From contig NZ_JHZC01000004.1 in NCBI RefSeq assembly GCF_000621125.1, positions 703,843-767,842 of the forward strand: a stretch of DNA of 64,000 nt. Reading direction: 5' to 3'. Numbering within the stretch: position 1 is the stretch's first letter; each line of letters begins with the position of its first letter. This document shows, piece by piece, positions 25,648-35,168 of this stretch. Below the pieces are notes generated by a model. It worked only from the letters and a program-made list of their open reading frames with translations. It did not search any database and was not told the DNA's origin. The position numbers and the translations under genes are program-made. This DNA is from Maribacter antarcticus DSM 21422. GTDB taxonomy: Bacteria > Bacteroidota > Bacteroidia > Flavobacteriales > Flavobacteriaceae.

Positions 25648-27273
25648 ATGAAAAATTTTTGCGGGGCATTTCTTATCGGTTTTGTAGTTTTTGGTGTGCG
25701 TGCACAAACCGCACCTTTACCAAACGATTTTAGGCAACAGAATATTACAGAATACAATTCCAGCCTTGTAAATCCAGCGTATGCGTTGGACCGTAATAAT
25801 GCCCCCTCCGCAGCCCTATGGGCAAGATGGCAGTGGCAGACTTACGATGCCGATCCAACCTCGATTTTCTTTAATTATACCCATAAGCTAAACGAAGAAT
25901 CCGCGGTAGGTGGTGCATTTTTTCAAAATAATACGGGAATTTTCTTGAATACAGGAGCTGCTATCAACTATGCGTATGCTATTGATTTTAGTTCTAATGT
26001 GCGACTTGGAATAGGCTTAAACTTTTTTGCCTTTCAACAGAAATTGGCAGATGAGCGGCTTTTCCAGCCTAATCCCATACAAAGATTACCCGAGAACGAT
26101 ATGGTATTGCAGTTGGCACCAGGTTTAAATTTGCGGGTAGACAAATTTAACATTGGTTTTGTATCAGAAAACATGTTTGATTATAATCTGAGCACCAATG
26201 AGCGTAATACGAGCCCTACGGATAGAATGTTTTTCGGACTCGCTAGTTATGATATCCCAATGGAAATTTTAAACTCAGATGGTAATTCCTATTTGCGCCC
26301 TGCGGTTTATTTTAAATCGATTCCTGGGTTTGATACGCAATACGGATTTAACGCTATTTTAAGCTCCCAAAAATTTTGGGCACAAGCAGGTTATAATTCG
26401 TTTTACGGTATTTCTGCAGGTGCAGGCGGACGCTTCCTAAAACGTTTTTCCATAGGCGCCTTGGTCGAGTTTGGTACCAGTCCAGAATTGAAAGGTGTGG
26501 ACCCTACTTTTGAACTGGTTACCTCTTACAGGTTTGGAAGTTTGGAAAAGGCACAGCCGCCCGAAGAGCAACTAATAGCAGAACAAAAAGAGAAAGAAAA
26601 AGCGCTTGAGGAAGAGTTAAAAATGTCCGAAGAACTTACGTCAAAAAAAGATGAAAAGGCTAAAGAACGCTCGAATAAGATAAGAGCTAAACAGTATAGG
26701 GATTCGGTTCGCCAGTCGGGTAAATATACCGATGGCGCCGTGAAGGAATCTAAAAGAGACCTTAGACGTAAAGCTGACTCTATTAACAGGGCCAATCAGG
26801 CCTTGGTCTTTCGGAAAATGGTTGCCCAGAAAAGGCAAAAGAGACAAGATTCCATAAACGTTATTGAAAAAGCTCGTGAAGAGGCTATTGCCTTGAATGT
26901 GCAGCGACAACAGGATTCCTTAAACCAGATTGCCAATACTAAGGCCGAAGCAGAACGCTTGGTACTGAAGAACGAAGTTGTAATACCAAAACCGGGCGAA
27001 CGCTATGAGGAAGTAACTAAACAAGGAAATCTAGAACCAGGCTACTATTTAATCGCCAATGTTTTCGGAACAAAGCGCTATTTTGATGCCTTTATGGGAG
27101 ATATGAAAAAGAGGGGGATTTCCGCAGGTTCTTTCTACAGGGAGACCAATAAGTACAACTATGTCTATCTTGGTCGATACACTTCTATAGCCGACGCAAG
27201 AAAGGCTAGAGAGTCCAAACTTGACGGTAAGTACCAAGAAAAAACATGGATTTTTAGAGTTACTGGTGAATAG
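25648..27273 (+). CDS. PorP/SprF-type outer membrane protein with coiled coil and SPOR-like C-terminus
   Basis: The start at 25648 (MKNFCGAFLIGF) gives a signal peptide ending near VRAQT. Residues about 25-310 are a PorP/SprF-like beta-barrel, typical of T9SS-linked membrane proteins: NSSLVNPAYALDRN, ALWARWQWQTYDADP, and strands ending in aromatic residues up to VTSYRFGSLE. About 320-450 is a highly charged Glu/Lys/Arg helical segment. The last ~75 residues, from GYYLIANVFGTKRYFDAFM to TWIFRVTGE, have the alternating pattern and the YVYLGRYTS motif of SPOR-type peptidoglycan-binding domains. This suggests an outer-membrane barrel tethered to the cell wall. The role in T9SS or gliding is inferred from family. 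Confidence 0.82.
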   Translation: MKNFCGAFLIGFVVFGVRAQTAPLPNDFRQQNITEYNSSLVNPAYALDRNNAPSAALWARWQWQTYDADPTSIFFNYTHKLNEESAVGGAFFQNNTGIFLNTGAAINYAYAIDFSSNVRLGIGLNFFAFQQKLADERLFQPNPIQRLPENDMVLQLAPGLNLRVDKFNIGFVSENMFDYNLSTNERNTSPTDRMFFGLASYDIPMEILNSDGNSYLRPAVYFKSIPGFDTQYGFNAILSSQKFWAQAGYNSFYGISAGAGGRFLKRFSIGALVEFGTSPELKGVDPTFELVTSYRFGSLEKAQPPEEQLIAEQKEKEKALEEELKMSEELTSKKDEKAKERSNKIRAKQYRDSVRQSGKYTDGAVKESKRDLRRKADSINRANQALVFRKMVAQKRQKRQDSINVIEKAREEAIALNVQRQQDSLNQIANTKAEAERLVLKNEVVIPKPGERYEEVTKQGNLEPGYYLIANVFGTKRYFDAFMGDMKKRGISAGSFYRETNKYNYVYLGRYTSIADARKARESKLDGKYQEKTWIFRVTGE

Positions 27274-27426
27274 TATTTCCTAACAAGTTTAACTATGTCG
27301 ATTTCATTTGTAGCAGCGGATTTTTAAGGAACCCTAGTTACTGGGAAGTATTACAACTTCGCTGTAATTGCAATGTGTATAACCGGAATAGTATTAAAAA
27401 CTCTGTTTTAATTCCTTCGAGTGCCT

Positions 27427-27434
27427 TATTTTTG
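27427..27434 (+). promoter_or_regulatory. Candidate promoter -7 box (TATTTTTG)
   Basis: TATTTTTG fits TAnnTTTG and ends 22 bases before the mscS ATG at 27457. No clear -33 TTG. Confidence 0.35.
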
Positions 27435-27456
27435 TGAGACACTTATTACACTGACC

Positions 27457-28287
27457 ATGAATAAAGTTGAACACTACGCTCAGCTCATACTAGATAATGT
27501 TGTTTTCTTCGCCCCAAGGATATTGGCAGCAATCTTCGTTTTATGGATAGGTTTCAAGCTGCTTAAAAAATTGGACCTTTTATTGTCCAAGAACTTAGAG
27601 CGACTGCGTATTTCCGATACCATGCGGCCGTTTACCATTTTGTTGTTGGTTCCTGTACTAAAGATTATTTTAGTTTGGATAGCAGTCTCCATTCTTGGCG
27701 TACAGCTATCCGAATTGGTTATGGTGGTAGCCGCTATGAGTTTTGCGATAGGACTCCTTCTGCAAGGACGTTTGGGTAATTTTGCTTCCGGTATTTTAAT
27801 GCTTTGTCTAAAATGCTATAAGGCCCACAATTGGATTCAGATTGATAATAAATTTGGAAAGCTAGAGGGAATTGGAATTTTCAATACCCTATTGGCAACC
27901 CCGAAAAATAAGACACTTAGTGTTCCAAATACAAAAATAAAGGACAGCCTAGTAACCCGTTTTTCTAAAAATGGTTTGGTTCGTTTAGAGCTGAATACTC
28001 ATATTCCATATGCTGAATATTTTTCCAAAGTACGGGGTATGATAACTACAGTACGCGCCAATACTCCCGTAACGATTAATGGTTTAGCAACAGAAATAGG
28101 AATCAAAAACTTTTATAGTCATAATATCACACTAGCTATTCGCCCTTATGTTTTATCTGATAATTAATGGGAAGGTACTTTTGAAGTCCATAAGGCTATT
28201 AAACAGGTCTTTCATGAAAATAACATGAGCGTGACGTATTTTGAAGGAATTGAGCTGGGAAGCATCGAGAAACAAGTCCCCAATTAA
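27457..28287 (+). pseudogene. Small-conductance mechanosensitive channel (mscS), in-frame stop near the C-terminus
   Basis: MscS-family protein: three transmembrane helices, then the pore-lining TM3 (MVVAAMSFAIGLLLQGRLGN in two parts) and the beta domain with VPNTKIKDSLVTRFSKNG. The frame closes at TAA 28165-28167 after RPYVLSDN, but the same frame continues without a gap for another 39 codons (WEGTFEVHKAIKQVF, SVTYFEGIELGS) to TAA at 28285. MscS proteins normally continue here with a conserved Tyr-Trp step, so the stop replaces what was probably a Tyr codon. If it ended at 28167 the protein would be 237 residues, lacking part of the C-terminal alpha/beta domain. It could still make a partial channel, hence broken or borderline. 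Confidence 0.75.
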
Positions 28288-28299
28288 AAAAACAATTAT

Positions 28300-29142
28300 A
28301 TGAAAAGTCCAAATTGGCAAACCGCCATAGAATTCGAAGATATTACGTACAAAAAGTGCGATGGGGTTGCCCGTATTGCATTCAACAGGCCCAATGTGCG
28401 CAATGCCTTTAGACCGAGCACTACTAGCGAACTTATAAAAGCTTTTTTTGATGCCCAAGAGGATACTTCTATTGGTGTGGTATTGTTATCTGGCGAAGGG
28501 CCATCGACTAAAGACGGAATTTGGTCTTTTTGCAGTGGAGGCGATCAAAAGGCTAGGGGAGAGAAAGGATATGTTGGTACAGACGGTCAACATCGTTTAA
28601 ATATATTGGAAGTACAGCGGATGATTCGTTTTATGCCGAAAGTAGTTATTGCCGTTGTTCCGGGGTGGGCGGTTGGTGGTGGACATAGTTTGCACGTCGT
28701 CTGTGATATGACCTTGGCCAGCAAAGAACATGCTATTTTTAAGCAGACCGATGCCGATGTAGCCAGTTTTGACGGTGGCTACGGATCTGCATATTTGGCA
28801 AAAATGGTAGGACAGAAAAAAGCGCGGGAGATTTTCTTTTTGGGTCGAAACTATTCCGCACAGGATGCTTTTGAAATGGGGATGGTGAATGCCGTTGTCC
28901 CGCACGACGATTTGGAAGACACCGCTTTTGAATGGGCACAGGAGATACTGGAGAAATCTCCAACGGCAATCAAAATGCTAAAGTTTTCTATGAATTTAAC
29001 GGATGACGGTATGGTAGGGCAGCAAGTATTTGCAGGAGAGGCCACTCGTTTAGCCTATATGACCGAGGAAGCTAAAGAAGGTAGAAATGCCTTTTTAGAG
29101 AAGCGGAAGCCTGATTTTGGTAAGGATACATGGCTGCCTTAG
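28300..29142 (+). CDS. menB: 1,4-dihydroxy-2-naphthoyl-CoA synthase
   Basis: Crotonase-superfamily enzyme of menaquinone synthesis that cyclises o-succinylbenzoyl-CoA. The MenB-type blocks are present: VARIAFNRPNVRNAFRP, CSGGDQKARGEKGY, WAVGGGHSLHVVCDMTLAS, FKQTDADVASFDGGYGSAYLA and PDFGKDTWLP at the end. The length is 280. It starts 12 bases after the end of the interrupted mscS reading frame. No other men genes are in the window. Confidence 0.95.
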   Translation: MKSPNWQTAIEFEDITYKKCDGVARIAFNRPNVRNAFRPSTTSELIKAFFDAQEDTSIGVVLLSGEGPSTKDGIWSFCSGGDQKARGEKGYVGTDGQHRLNILEVQRMIRFMPKVVIAVVPGWAVGGGHSLHVVCDMTLASKEHAIFKQTDADVASFDGGYGSAYLAKMVGQKKAREIFFLGRNYSAQDAFEMGMVNAVVPHDDLEDTAFEWAQEILEKSPTAIKMLKFSMNLTDDGMVGQQVFAGEATRLAYMTEEAKEGRNAFLEKRKPDFGKDTWLP

Positions 29143-29239
29143 GTTTACGCCGAAAAGAAGGAAAGTCGATACGATTAATGAGATTTTAGGGTTGTAGTGC
29201 CCGTTTTAGAACAGCAGAATGTAAAACAGAACATAAACG

Positions 29240-30595
29240 ATGAAGGATAGTATTTTAATTAAGAATACAACTATTGTAAACGAAGGAAAAGCATTTGTTG
29301 CAGATGTACTTTTGGCTAACGGATGTATTCAACAAATCGGGAATATTGATGGTGAACCAAACCACAACATAATAGATGGAACGGGTAAACACCTATTCCC
29401 AGGAATCATTGACGGTCAAGTCCACTTTAGAGACCCAGGACTAACGCACAAGGGAGATTTATATACTGAAAGTAAAGCAGCTATTGCAGGTGGAGTTACT
29501 TCTTTTATTGATATGCCAAATACAGTTCCCAATATTTTAACCGTTGAAAGCCTAAAGGAAAAGTATGAAATTGCCTCAAAAAAATCCTTGGCCAATTATT
29601 CGTTCTTCCTTGGTGTAAATGGAGATAATATTGACGAGGTTTCAAAAATGGACACCAGCCAGTTTATAGGCGTTTCTGATGACGGGTTGTATTTTACCAA
29701 AAAGGGAAATCTACTTGCGGACAATCCAGAGACAATGGAAAAGCTATTTGCTAATTGTAAATCCATTATTGCCATTCATTCTGAAAAAGAGGAGATAGTA
29801 GAAGCCAACGAAGAGGCTTTTAGAGAAAAATATGGCGATGCTATTCCTGCAAAGTTTCATCCAATAATTAGAAGTACGGAAGGCTGTTATGAAGCAACCA
29901 AACGAGCTATTGAATTGGCAAAAAAACACAGTGCTAGATTACATATTCTACATTTAACCACGGAAGCTGAAACACACTTATTTCAGAACGATATTCCGCT
30001 GCAAGAGAAAAAAATAACCACTGAAGTTTCCGTACATCACCTCTGGTTTTCAGACAAAGACTATGAACGATTAGGGATGCTGATTAAATGGAATCCGGCC
30101 ATAAAAACAGAACAGGATAAACAAGGCTTGTTAAAAGCACTACTTGATGATAGAATAGATATTATAACCACCGACCACGCACCGCATACGATAGAAGAAA
30201 AACAAAAGCCCTATTTTCAATCGATGTCAGGGGCTCCAATGGTGCAGCACACGCTAAATTGTATGCTGGAGTTTTATAAAAAAGGTCACATTTCATTGGA
30301 GAAAATAGTCGAAAAAATGTGCCACAATCCAGCTATTCTCTATAGGATGACGAAAAGAGGATTTATACGGGAAGGGTATTATGCAGACTTGACCTTGGTG
30401 GATTTGAATAGCGAGTGGGTCGTTGCTAAAGACAACCTACTTTATAAATGCGGTTGGTCACCATTGGAGGGCACAAGATTTCAAACAAAAATCGAACAAA
30501 CATTTGTGAACGGAAATTTAGTGCTTGATAATGGAGTTTGGAATGAAACCATAAGAGGTATGGCATTGGATTTTACAAAAGAAAATGAACATTAA
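29240..30595 (+). CDS. pyrC: Dihydroorotase (Bacteroidota type)
   Basis: Amidohydrolase of de novo pyrimidine synthesis. The metal site region reads GIIDGQVHFRDPGLTHKG, so the usual His-x-His is Gln-Val-His; this variant is normal in the Bacteroidota group. Other blocks are AAIAGGVTSFIDMPNT, LHILHLTTEAE, the TTDHAPHT motif with the catalytic Asp-His, and NPAILYRMTKRGFIREG. The length of 451 matches class I. The tail NSEWVVAKDNLLYKCGWSP is also typical. The DUF6671 gene follows at 16 bases. Confidence 0.93.
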   Translation: MKDSILIKNTTIVNEGKAFVADVLLANGCIQQIGNIDGEPNHNIIDGTGKHLFPGIIDGQVHFRDPGLTHKGDLYTESKAAIAGGVTSFIDMPNTVPNILTVESLKEKYEIASKKSLANYSFFLGVNGDNIDEVSKMDTSQFIGVSDDGLYFTKKGNLLADNPETMEKLFANCKSIIAIHSEKEEIVEANEEAFREKYGDAIPAKFHPIIRSTEGCYEATKRAIELAKKHSARLHILHLTTEAETHLFQNDIPLQEKKITTEVSVHHLWFSDKDYERLGMLIKWNPAIKTEQDKQGLLKALLDDRIDIITTDHAPHTIEEKQKPYFQSMSGAPMVQHTLNCMLEFYKKGHISLEKIVEKMCHNPAILYRMTKRGFIREGYYADLTLVDLNSEWVVAKDNLLYKCGWSPLEGTRFQTKIEQTFVNGNLVLDNGVWNETIRGMALDFTKENEH

Positions 30596-30610
30596 AAGTA
30601 CCAATCTGTC

Positions 30611-31447
30611 ATGTTCAAGGGTAGAAATTTAGTAATAGCCACAAAACATGAAAAGGAGAAAGTAATCGCACCACTCTTGGAAAGAGCGTTAGGGGTCATT
30701 TGCTTTGTGCAGGAAGGTTTCGATACGGATACTCTTGGTACTTTTACAGGAGAGATTGAAAGAGAAGAAGACCCTATATCCACTGCAAGACAAAAATGTT
30801 TAACAGCAATGGAACTCAGTAATTGTGATTTAGGAATAGCAAGTGAAGGTTCCTTTGGGGCTCACCCATCAATATTTTTTGCAAGTGCGGATGATGAGTT
30901 TTTAATATTTATTGATAAAAAAAACAACCTAGAGATTATTGCTAGAGAACTGAGTATGGAAACCAATTTTAATGGTAAAGAAATTGAAACAGAAAAGGAG
31001 CTGTTTGACTTTGCCGAATCAGTAAAATTTCCTTCTCACGGACTCATACTGCGTAAATCAAAAAATGACAATAGTGTTATAATCAAAGGGATAACCGATA
31101 CCATAAAATTAAAAGAAGCTTTCCAAAAACTGATTGACAAGTCCAATACGGTTTACGCGGAAACCGATATGAGAGCATTGCATAATCCAAGCCGGATGAC
31201 AGTAATCGAAAATGCGACGAAAAAATTGGTTGATCAGATAAACTCTTGTTGTCCCCAATGCAATGTTCCAGGTTTTGGAGTTACAGCAATAAACAAAGGG
31301 TTGGCATGTAGTTTGTGTGGCTCACCCACCAACGCTACTTTGAGTTTTATTTGTAAATGCCAAAAATGTGATTTCAAAAGAGAAGATATATATCCTCATA
31401 AAAAAACAACTGAAGATCCAATGTATTGCGACTATTGTAATCCGTAA
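30611..31447 (+). CDS. DUF6671 family protein with zinc-ribbon C-terminus
   Basis: A 278-residue protein of an uncharacterised family (DUF6671). The N-terminal part has alpha/beta character (NLVIATKHEKEKVIAPLLE, TFTGEIEREEDP, GIASEGSFGAHPSIFF, LIFIDKKNN). The last ~60 residues carry Cys pairs CCPQC, CSLC, CKCQKC and CDYC that would bind two zinc ions. An early GTF and a later EGSFGAHP look like an active or ligand site, but no known catalysis can be assigned. The pairing with pyrC is 16 bases apart on the same strand. I cannot name a function. Confidence 0.75.
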   Translation: MFKGRNLVIATKHEKEKVIAPLLERALGVICFVQEGFDTDTLGTFTGEIEREEDPISTARQKCLTAMELSNCDLGIASEGSFGAHPSIFFASADDEFLIFIDKKNNLEIIARELSMETNFNGKEIETEKELFDFAESVKFPSHGLILRKSKNDNSVIIKGITDTIKLKEAFQKLIDKSNTVYAETDMRALHNPSRMTVIENATKKLVDQINSCCPQCNVPGFGVTAINKGLACSLCGSPTNATLSFICKCQKCDFKREDIYPHKKTTEDPMYCDYCNP

Positions 31448-31917
31448 TTATTCTAAAAAAACTGAAATGATAAACCGACAATAGAACGGAAAAAATGATA
31501 GGAATTACTAAGAATTCGTAAGGCCGGTAAGGCTTAATAGTTAACAGTAGTTTACTGTAACTAAAGGAAAAGGCTTCTTAAACTAAAAAGAGTCCAATCT
31601 GTGAAGACTAGACTCTTTTACGAGAACACTATATGAAAATGAAAAATTTTAATTCGTTTTTGTTACACTGTAAATATAGGGTAGGAGTTCAGGTTTGAGA
31701 AAGAATTGTTGTGAACCTAGGGTATTTTGTGGTGTAGGGGATAAAGCGTAGTATTTACCGTTAAAAAGAGGGGCAATATAAGCTTAAACTAAGAATCGGG
31801 TAGGAATCAGACAAGAGGTTATCTAGGTACTGCTGCTTTCAAGCTGGGGTAATTAAATAACTCAAATTTTGTTGTTTTTCAGGCTATTAGCTAAATAAAT
31901 AGTGTCTCCTGATTCTC
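31448..31917. other. Intergenic region, no gene seen
   Basis: About 470 bases between convergent genes. It contains an imperfect hairpin (31540-31561) and the terminator-like hairpin at 31586-31619; the rest holds no supportable gene, RNA or repeat. Confidence 0.6.
31586..31619. terminator. Probable bidirectional terminator
   Basis: AAAAGAGTC (31586-31594) pairs with GACTCTTTT (31611-31619) around a 16-base loop, with A-run and T-run on either side, located between the convergent DUF6671 and serine hydrolase genes. Confidence 0.6.
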
Positions 31918-33252
31918 CTAGTTAACTGATGCACAAATTTCACTTAAAAATTTATTGATATCAAATTCAGGGTCTTCAGCCAGGCCGGTACGAACCACGA
32001 CTAGGTCTTTTGACGGGATTACAAAAACATACTGACCTTGAAATCCGTTAGCAGAATACATATCTCTAGGCACATCCGGAAACTTACCGCCAGAATTTAA
32101 CCAGAAATGCGCTCCGTACACGCCATCAGAATGTGCGGTAGGAGTTGTTATATAATCGACCCAATCTTCGGAAAACAACCGTTCTCCGTTCCACATACCT
32201 TTGTTTAGATACAAAAGCCCAAATTTTGCCCAGTCTCGTGTATTAGCCCATCCATAGGAAGACCCCACAAAATTTCCGTCCATATCCGTCTCTAATAGCA
32301 TGGAGTGCATCCCTATTTTATCAATTAAATTGGTATAGGGAAAATCTAGATAGTCTTGGTGTGTTTGAAACTGGTCGCGCAGTATGCCGGACAATAGATT
32401 GCTTGTTCCAGAGGAATAATTCCATATTTCAGTAGGTATAGCAATCGATTTTTTCTTGGCTTGTACTAATGTCATATCCGAATCTAGAAATAGCATTTGT
32501 GTAACATCTGAAATCTTGGTGTAGTCCTCTTCCCAAGCCAACCCGCTCTGCATTCGCAATAAATGGTCTAGGGTGATGCCGATTTTAGTGTTTTTCATTC
32601 GTATGTCATTGGCAAAGGGTCGATAATCCATAGAGATTTTCTCTTGGTGTTCCAAAATACCATACAGCGTAGCCAAAACACTTTTGGTCATAGACCATCC
32701 TAAAATCGGGGTTTCCTTTGTAAAACCTGCACTATAGTTTTCTAATATAATTTCATTCTTGTACGCAATGAGAACCGTTCGGGTTTTCTGAGTTTCGTAA
32801 TTGGCAAAAGCGTTGCTTACTGCTTGGTTAACTTGGTCATAATTAATATTCCCAAAAACGGTGTCTTTTATCCCTGCGTTTCCAAAGGGGAAAGGTCTTT
32901 TATTAAGTAATGTACTTCGTTTTGGTAGCAGTAGTTTTTGTGATTTATCGTAGTCTTTAGTAATCAATACACAACCCAAACCCTCCCGGTAAATACTTTC
33001 CCGAGGCATAAGTCCATAAACGGAACTAATTATAGAAGTGCTATTGACCGCTTCCAAACTAGCCAGTTTTACCAAAGGCATATCATTATCCTTTTCCTGA
33101 ATATCGGTCAATGCTCTGTTGGCAATAAAATGGTTGGAAGCCGTGTTTTTAGCGGAATAACCAGAGATGAGATTTAGTTTAGGGTAGTTCTTCCAAGCTA
33201 TAAAACCTATAAGTGCTACTATAATCGGGAGAAGGAACTTTATCTTTTTCAA
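31918..33252 (-). CDS. Beta-lactamase-family serine hydrolase (membrane-anchored)
   Basis: Class C beta-lactamase/penicillin-binding-protein-like hydrolase. The nucleophile motif SMTK (Ser187, Lys190) lies in TPILGWSMTKSVL, with a YSSGTSN second motif (Tyr-x-Asn-like) and a GLAED near the end in the place of the third motif. A hydrophobic N-terminal segment (about 5-20) is an uncleaved anchor or signal. The length is 444. The family includes esterases and D-amino-acid peptidases as well as lactamases, so resistance should not be assumed. Confidence 0.85.
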   Translation of the reverse strand: MKKIKFLLPIIVALIGFIAWKNYPKLNLISGYSAKNTASNHFIANRALTDIQEKDNDMPLVKLASLEAVNSTSIISSVYGLMPRESIYREGLGCVLITKDYDKSQKLLLPKRSTLLNKRPFPFGNAGIKDTVFGNINYDQVNQAVSNAFANYETQKTRTVLIAYKNEIILENYSAGFTKETPILGWSMTKSVLATLYGILEHQEKISMDYRPFANDIRMKNTKIGITLDHLLRMQSGLAWEEDYTKISDVTQMLFLDSDMTLVQAKKKSIAIPTEIWNYSSGTSNLLSGILRDQFQTHQDYLDFPYTNLIDKIGMHSMLLETDMDGNFVGSSYGWANTRDWAKFGLLYLNKGMWNGERLFSEDWVDYITTPTAHSDGVYGAHFWLNSGGKFPDVPRDMYSANGFQGQYVFVIPSKDLVVVRTGLAEDPEFDINKFLSEICASVN

Positions 33253-33298
33253 TGTATTTTAAATTATCATTTTTGTAAATTTAACAAAAAATGTAATC

Positions 33299-34167
33299 AT
33301 GTCTAACATCGGATTAATCATTGAAGAACGCGGTAGGGCTATTGGCGATTTTTTAGTAGGTAGATTAATTCCGTTTCATAAGAAACGCATGATAGCTCCG
33401 TTTATATTTATCAATTACATGAGCCTACCATATTGGGTCCAAAAACCTTCATGAATGCGGACCAGCATCTACACACAGGTCTTTCTACCCTTACCTATAT
33501 GTTGGAAGGAGAATTGATGCACGAGGATAGTATTGGAATGAAACAGGTGATACAACCATTGTCTATAGACTGAATGGTTGCGGGTAAAGGTGTTTACCAT
33601 ACGTAACGGACTCCGAAACATCTTAGGGATGGAGCTAGGTTCACGGTGTCTGGCTATCAAATTTGGGTAGTCCTACCTAAACATCTAGAAGATATTTATC
33701 CCGAATTTTGTCATATTGAAGTAAAGGATTTACCCACTTGGCAAGATGGGACTGCGAGTTGTACCTTGGTCGCAGGAAGAGGCTTTGGTAGAAAATCTCC
33801 AGTTCCTGTACGTTCACCCTTGTTTATAGTTGAATTAAAAACCAAAGAACGCTATGCCCTTAATAGCTTAGATAACCTAAAAGGAGAAATTGGTATTTGT
33901 ATTGTTGAAGGGAGCATAAAAGCATGTGGTGAAATCGTAAAAAAGGAAAACATTATGGTTAGTAAAGTTACCGATACGTGCAAGACCGTTGTGGAAGCCA
34001 ATACACATACATTACTTTTTGGGGGCGAACCGTTTCTAGAAGAACGGTATATCCACTGAAATTTTGTCTTCCATAACAAAGAAAAAATAGAAAAGGCCAA
34101 GGTTGAGTAGAAAGAGAAAACTTTTCCGATGATGCCAGACGATTCTAGTTACGTAGCCTTGTCAAGA
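33299..34167 (+). pseudogene. Pirin family protein, degraded
   Basis: Reading across frames recovers a pirin-like cupin protein. The start is MSNIGLIIEERGRAIGDFLV (33299). The frame then changes by one base near 33421 and continues with the pirin core FMNADQH, STLTYMLEGELMHED and MVAGKG. In-frame stops are TGA 33571, TAA 33604, TGA 34057 and TAG 34108. Judging from the family pattern, three of them replace Trp codons. The C-terminus KEKTFPMMPDDSSYVAL lies just before 34167. An intact pirin is about 290 residues. No full product can be made, so this is a clear pseudogene. The longest surviving frame is 33646-34059. Confidence 0.9.
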
Positions 34168-34569
34168 TTATACCTTTTCCCAAGTTCTATTTGGCCCTAA
34201 TTTAAAACTGCCCAAATGGTTAAAATTACATTCATTCGGTAAAATCAAGGATAAGAAAGAACTTTCGTCCTTGGATCGATACAAATGATAGGTCTTGCCT
34301 ACTATGGGTTCAAAACCAAACTTGGCACTGTAGACTAAATTGTTCAGCTCAAAATCGTTCATTAAGCGTTTATACTCCTCCTGTATCGCCTCATATTGGG
34401 CTTTAAATTGGTTATTTGCACTTACAATATTGGTATTTTTCCAAGAAGTAACATCTGGTGGTGTGATTTTTGGTGCGGCAACACTGCTAGAATAAGGCAG
34501 TAGTTTTCCGTTATAGGACTGGGTCTCCTCGTCAAAAACAATGTAATCTGGTTTTTTTTCTTTTTCCAT
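34168..34569 (-). CDS. DUF2452 family protein
   Basis: A 133-residue cytoplasmic protein of unknown function, with the family's KKPDYIVFDEETQSYNGKLLPY start (two parts), SWKNTNI, EEYKRLMNDFELNNLVYSAKF helix, FEPIVGKTYHLYRSKD and a C-terminal NECNFNHLGSFKLG. No signal peptide or membrane segment. It runs against the pirin pseudogene end. The length is normal for the family. Confidence 0.82.
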   Translation of the reverse strand: MEKEKKPDYIVFDEETQSYNGKLLPYSSSVAAPKITPPDVTSWKNTNIVSANNQFKAQYEAIQEEYKRLMNDFELNNLVYSAKFGFEPIVGKTYHLYRSKDESSFLSLILPNECNFNHLGSFKLGPNRTWEKV

Positions 34570-34743
34570 AGCCTTGCAAAATTAATCAAAACACATGAAT
34601 TTTCGAACAGAAAACGATAATAGGGGAGTGCGAAACGTTAAAACGACATGTTTTAAATAGTTTTGAAAAAAATGTATCTTTTCAACATCGGAAATATATA
34701 AATCAAAAAATTTAAAGGTCGATATATAACCTAAACGTATAGT

Positions 34744-35133
34744 ATGCGCAACCTGTTTTTAATCACATTAGCGATTTGCTTGTGTTTTTCTTGCAAGCAA
34801 TTCGTTGAACAAGAAGACCCGTATCATTGGATACCCTTAATGGTAACCGCTACTGCTTATAATTTTACCCTAGAACAAACATCCTATGAGCATTCTAAAA
34901 TTATGGCGTGGGGAGATTCCATTAAGCCAGGTGTTAAGTGAATTGCAGTTTCCAGAGATCTTTTAAAAAATGGATTGAATTACAATACCTTGGTCAAAAT
35001 TGATACTTTTAATGGTGTTTACATCGTAAAGGATAAAATGCATCCAAGATGGCAGAATCGGATAGACATTTATAGGGATGAAAATGTAAAAAAGGCTAAA
35101 GATTGGGGCAGAAGAAAAATAGAAATAACCTAA
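34744..35133 (+). pseudogene. 3D-domain lipoprotein, interrupted by an in-frame TGA
   Basis: The N-terminus MRNLFLITLAICLCFSC is a lipoprotein signal (Cys17). The sequence then follows the 3D domain (named for its three conserved Asp residues; a beta-barrel fold related to MltA lytic transglycosylases): MVTATAYNFTLEQT, AWGDSIKPGVK, then TGA at 34939-34941, then in the same frame IAVSRDLLKNGLNYNTLVKID, VYIVKDKMHPRWQNRIDIY and WGRRKIEIT to TAA at 35131-35133. Removing the stop gives a normal ~129-residue product. Only one lesion is seen, so the loss could be recent. The next gene, an amidase, is also a cell-wall enzyme. Confidence 0.82.
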
Positions 35134-35168
35134 GGAGTAAGAAAGTGCTCTTTATATACAGTTGAAAA

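Noticed and set aside
31918..33252. Antibiotic-resistance beta-lactamase
   Set aside because: The Ser-x-x-Lys family includes many esterases and peptidases; no evidence supports resistance.
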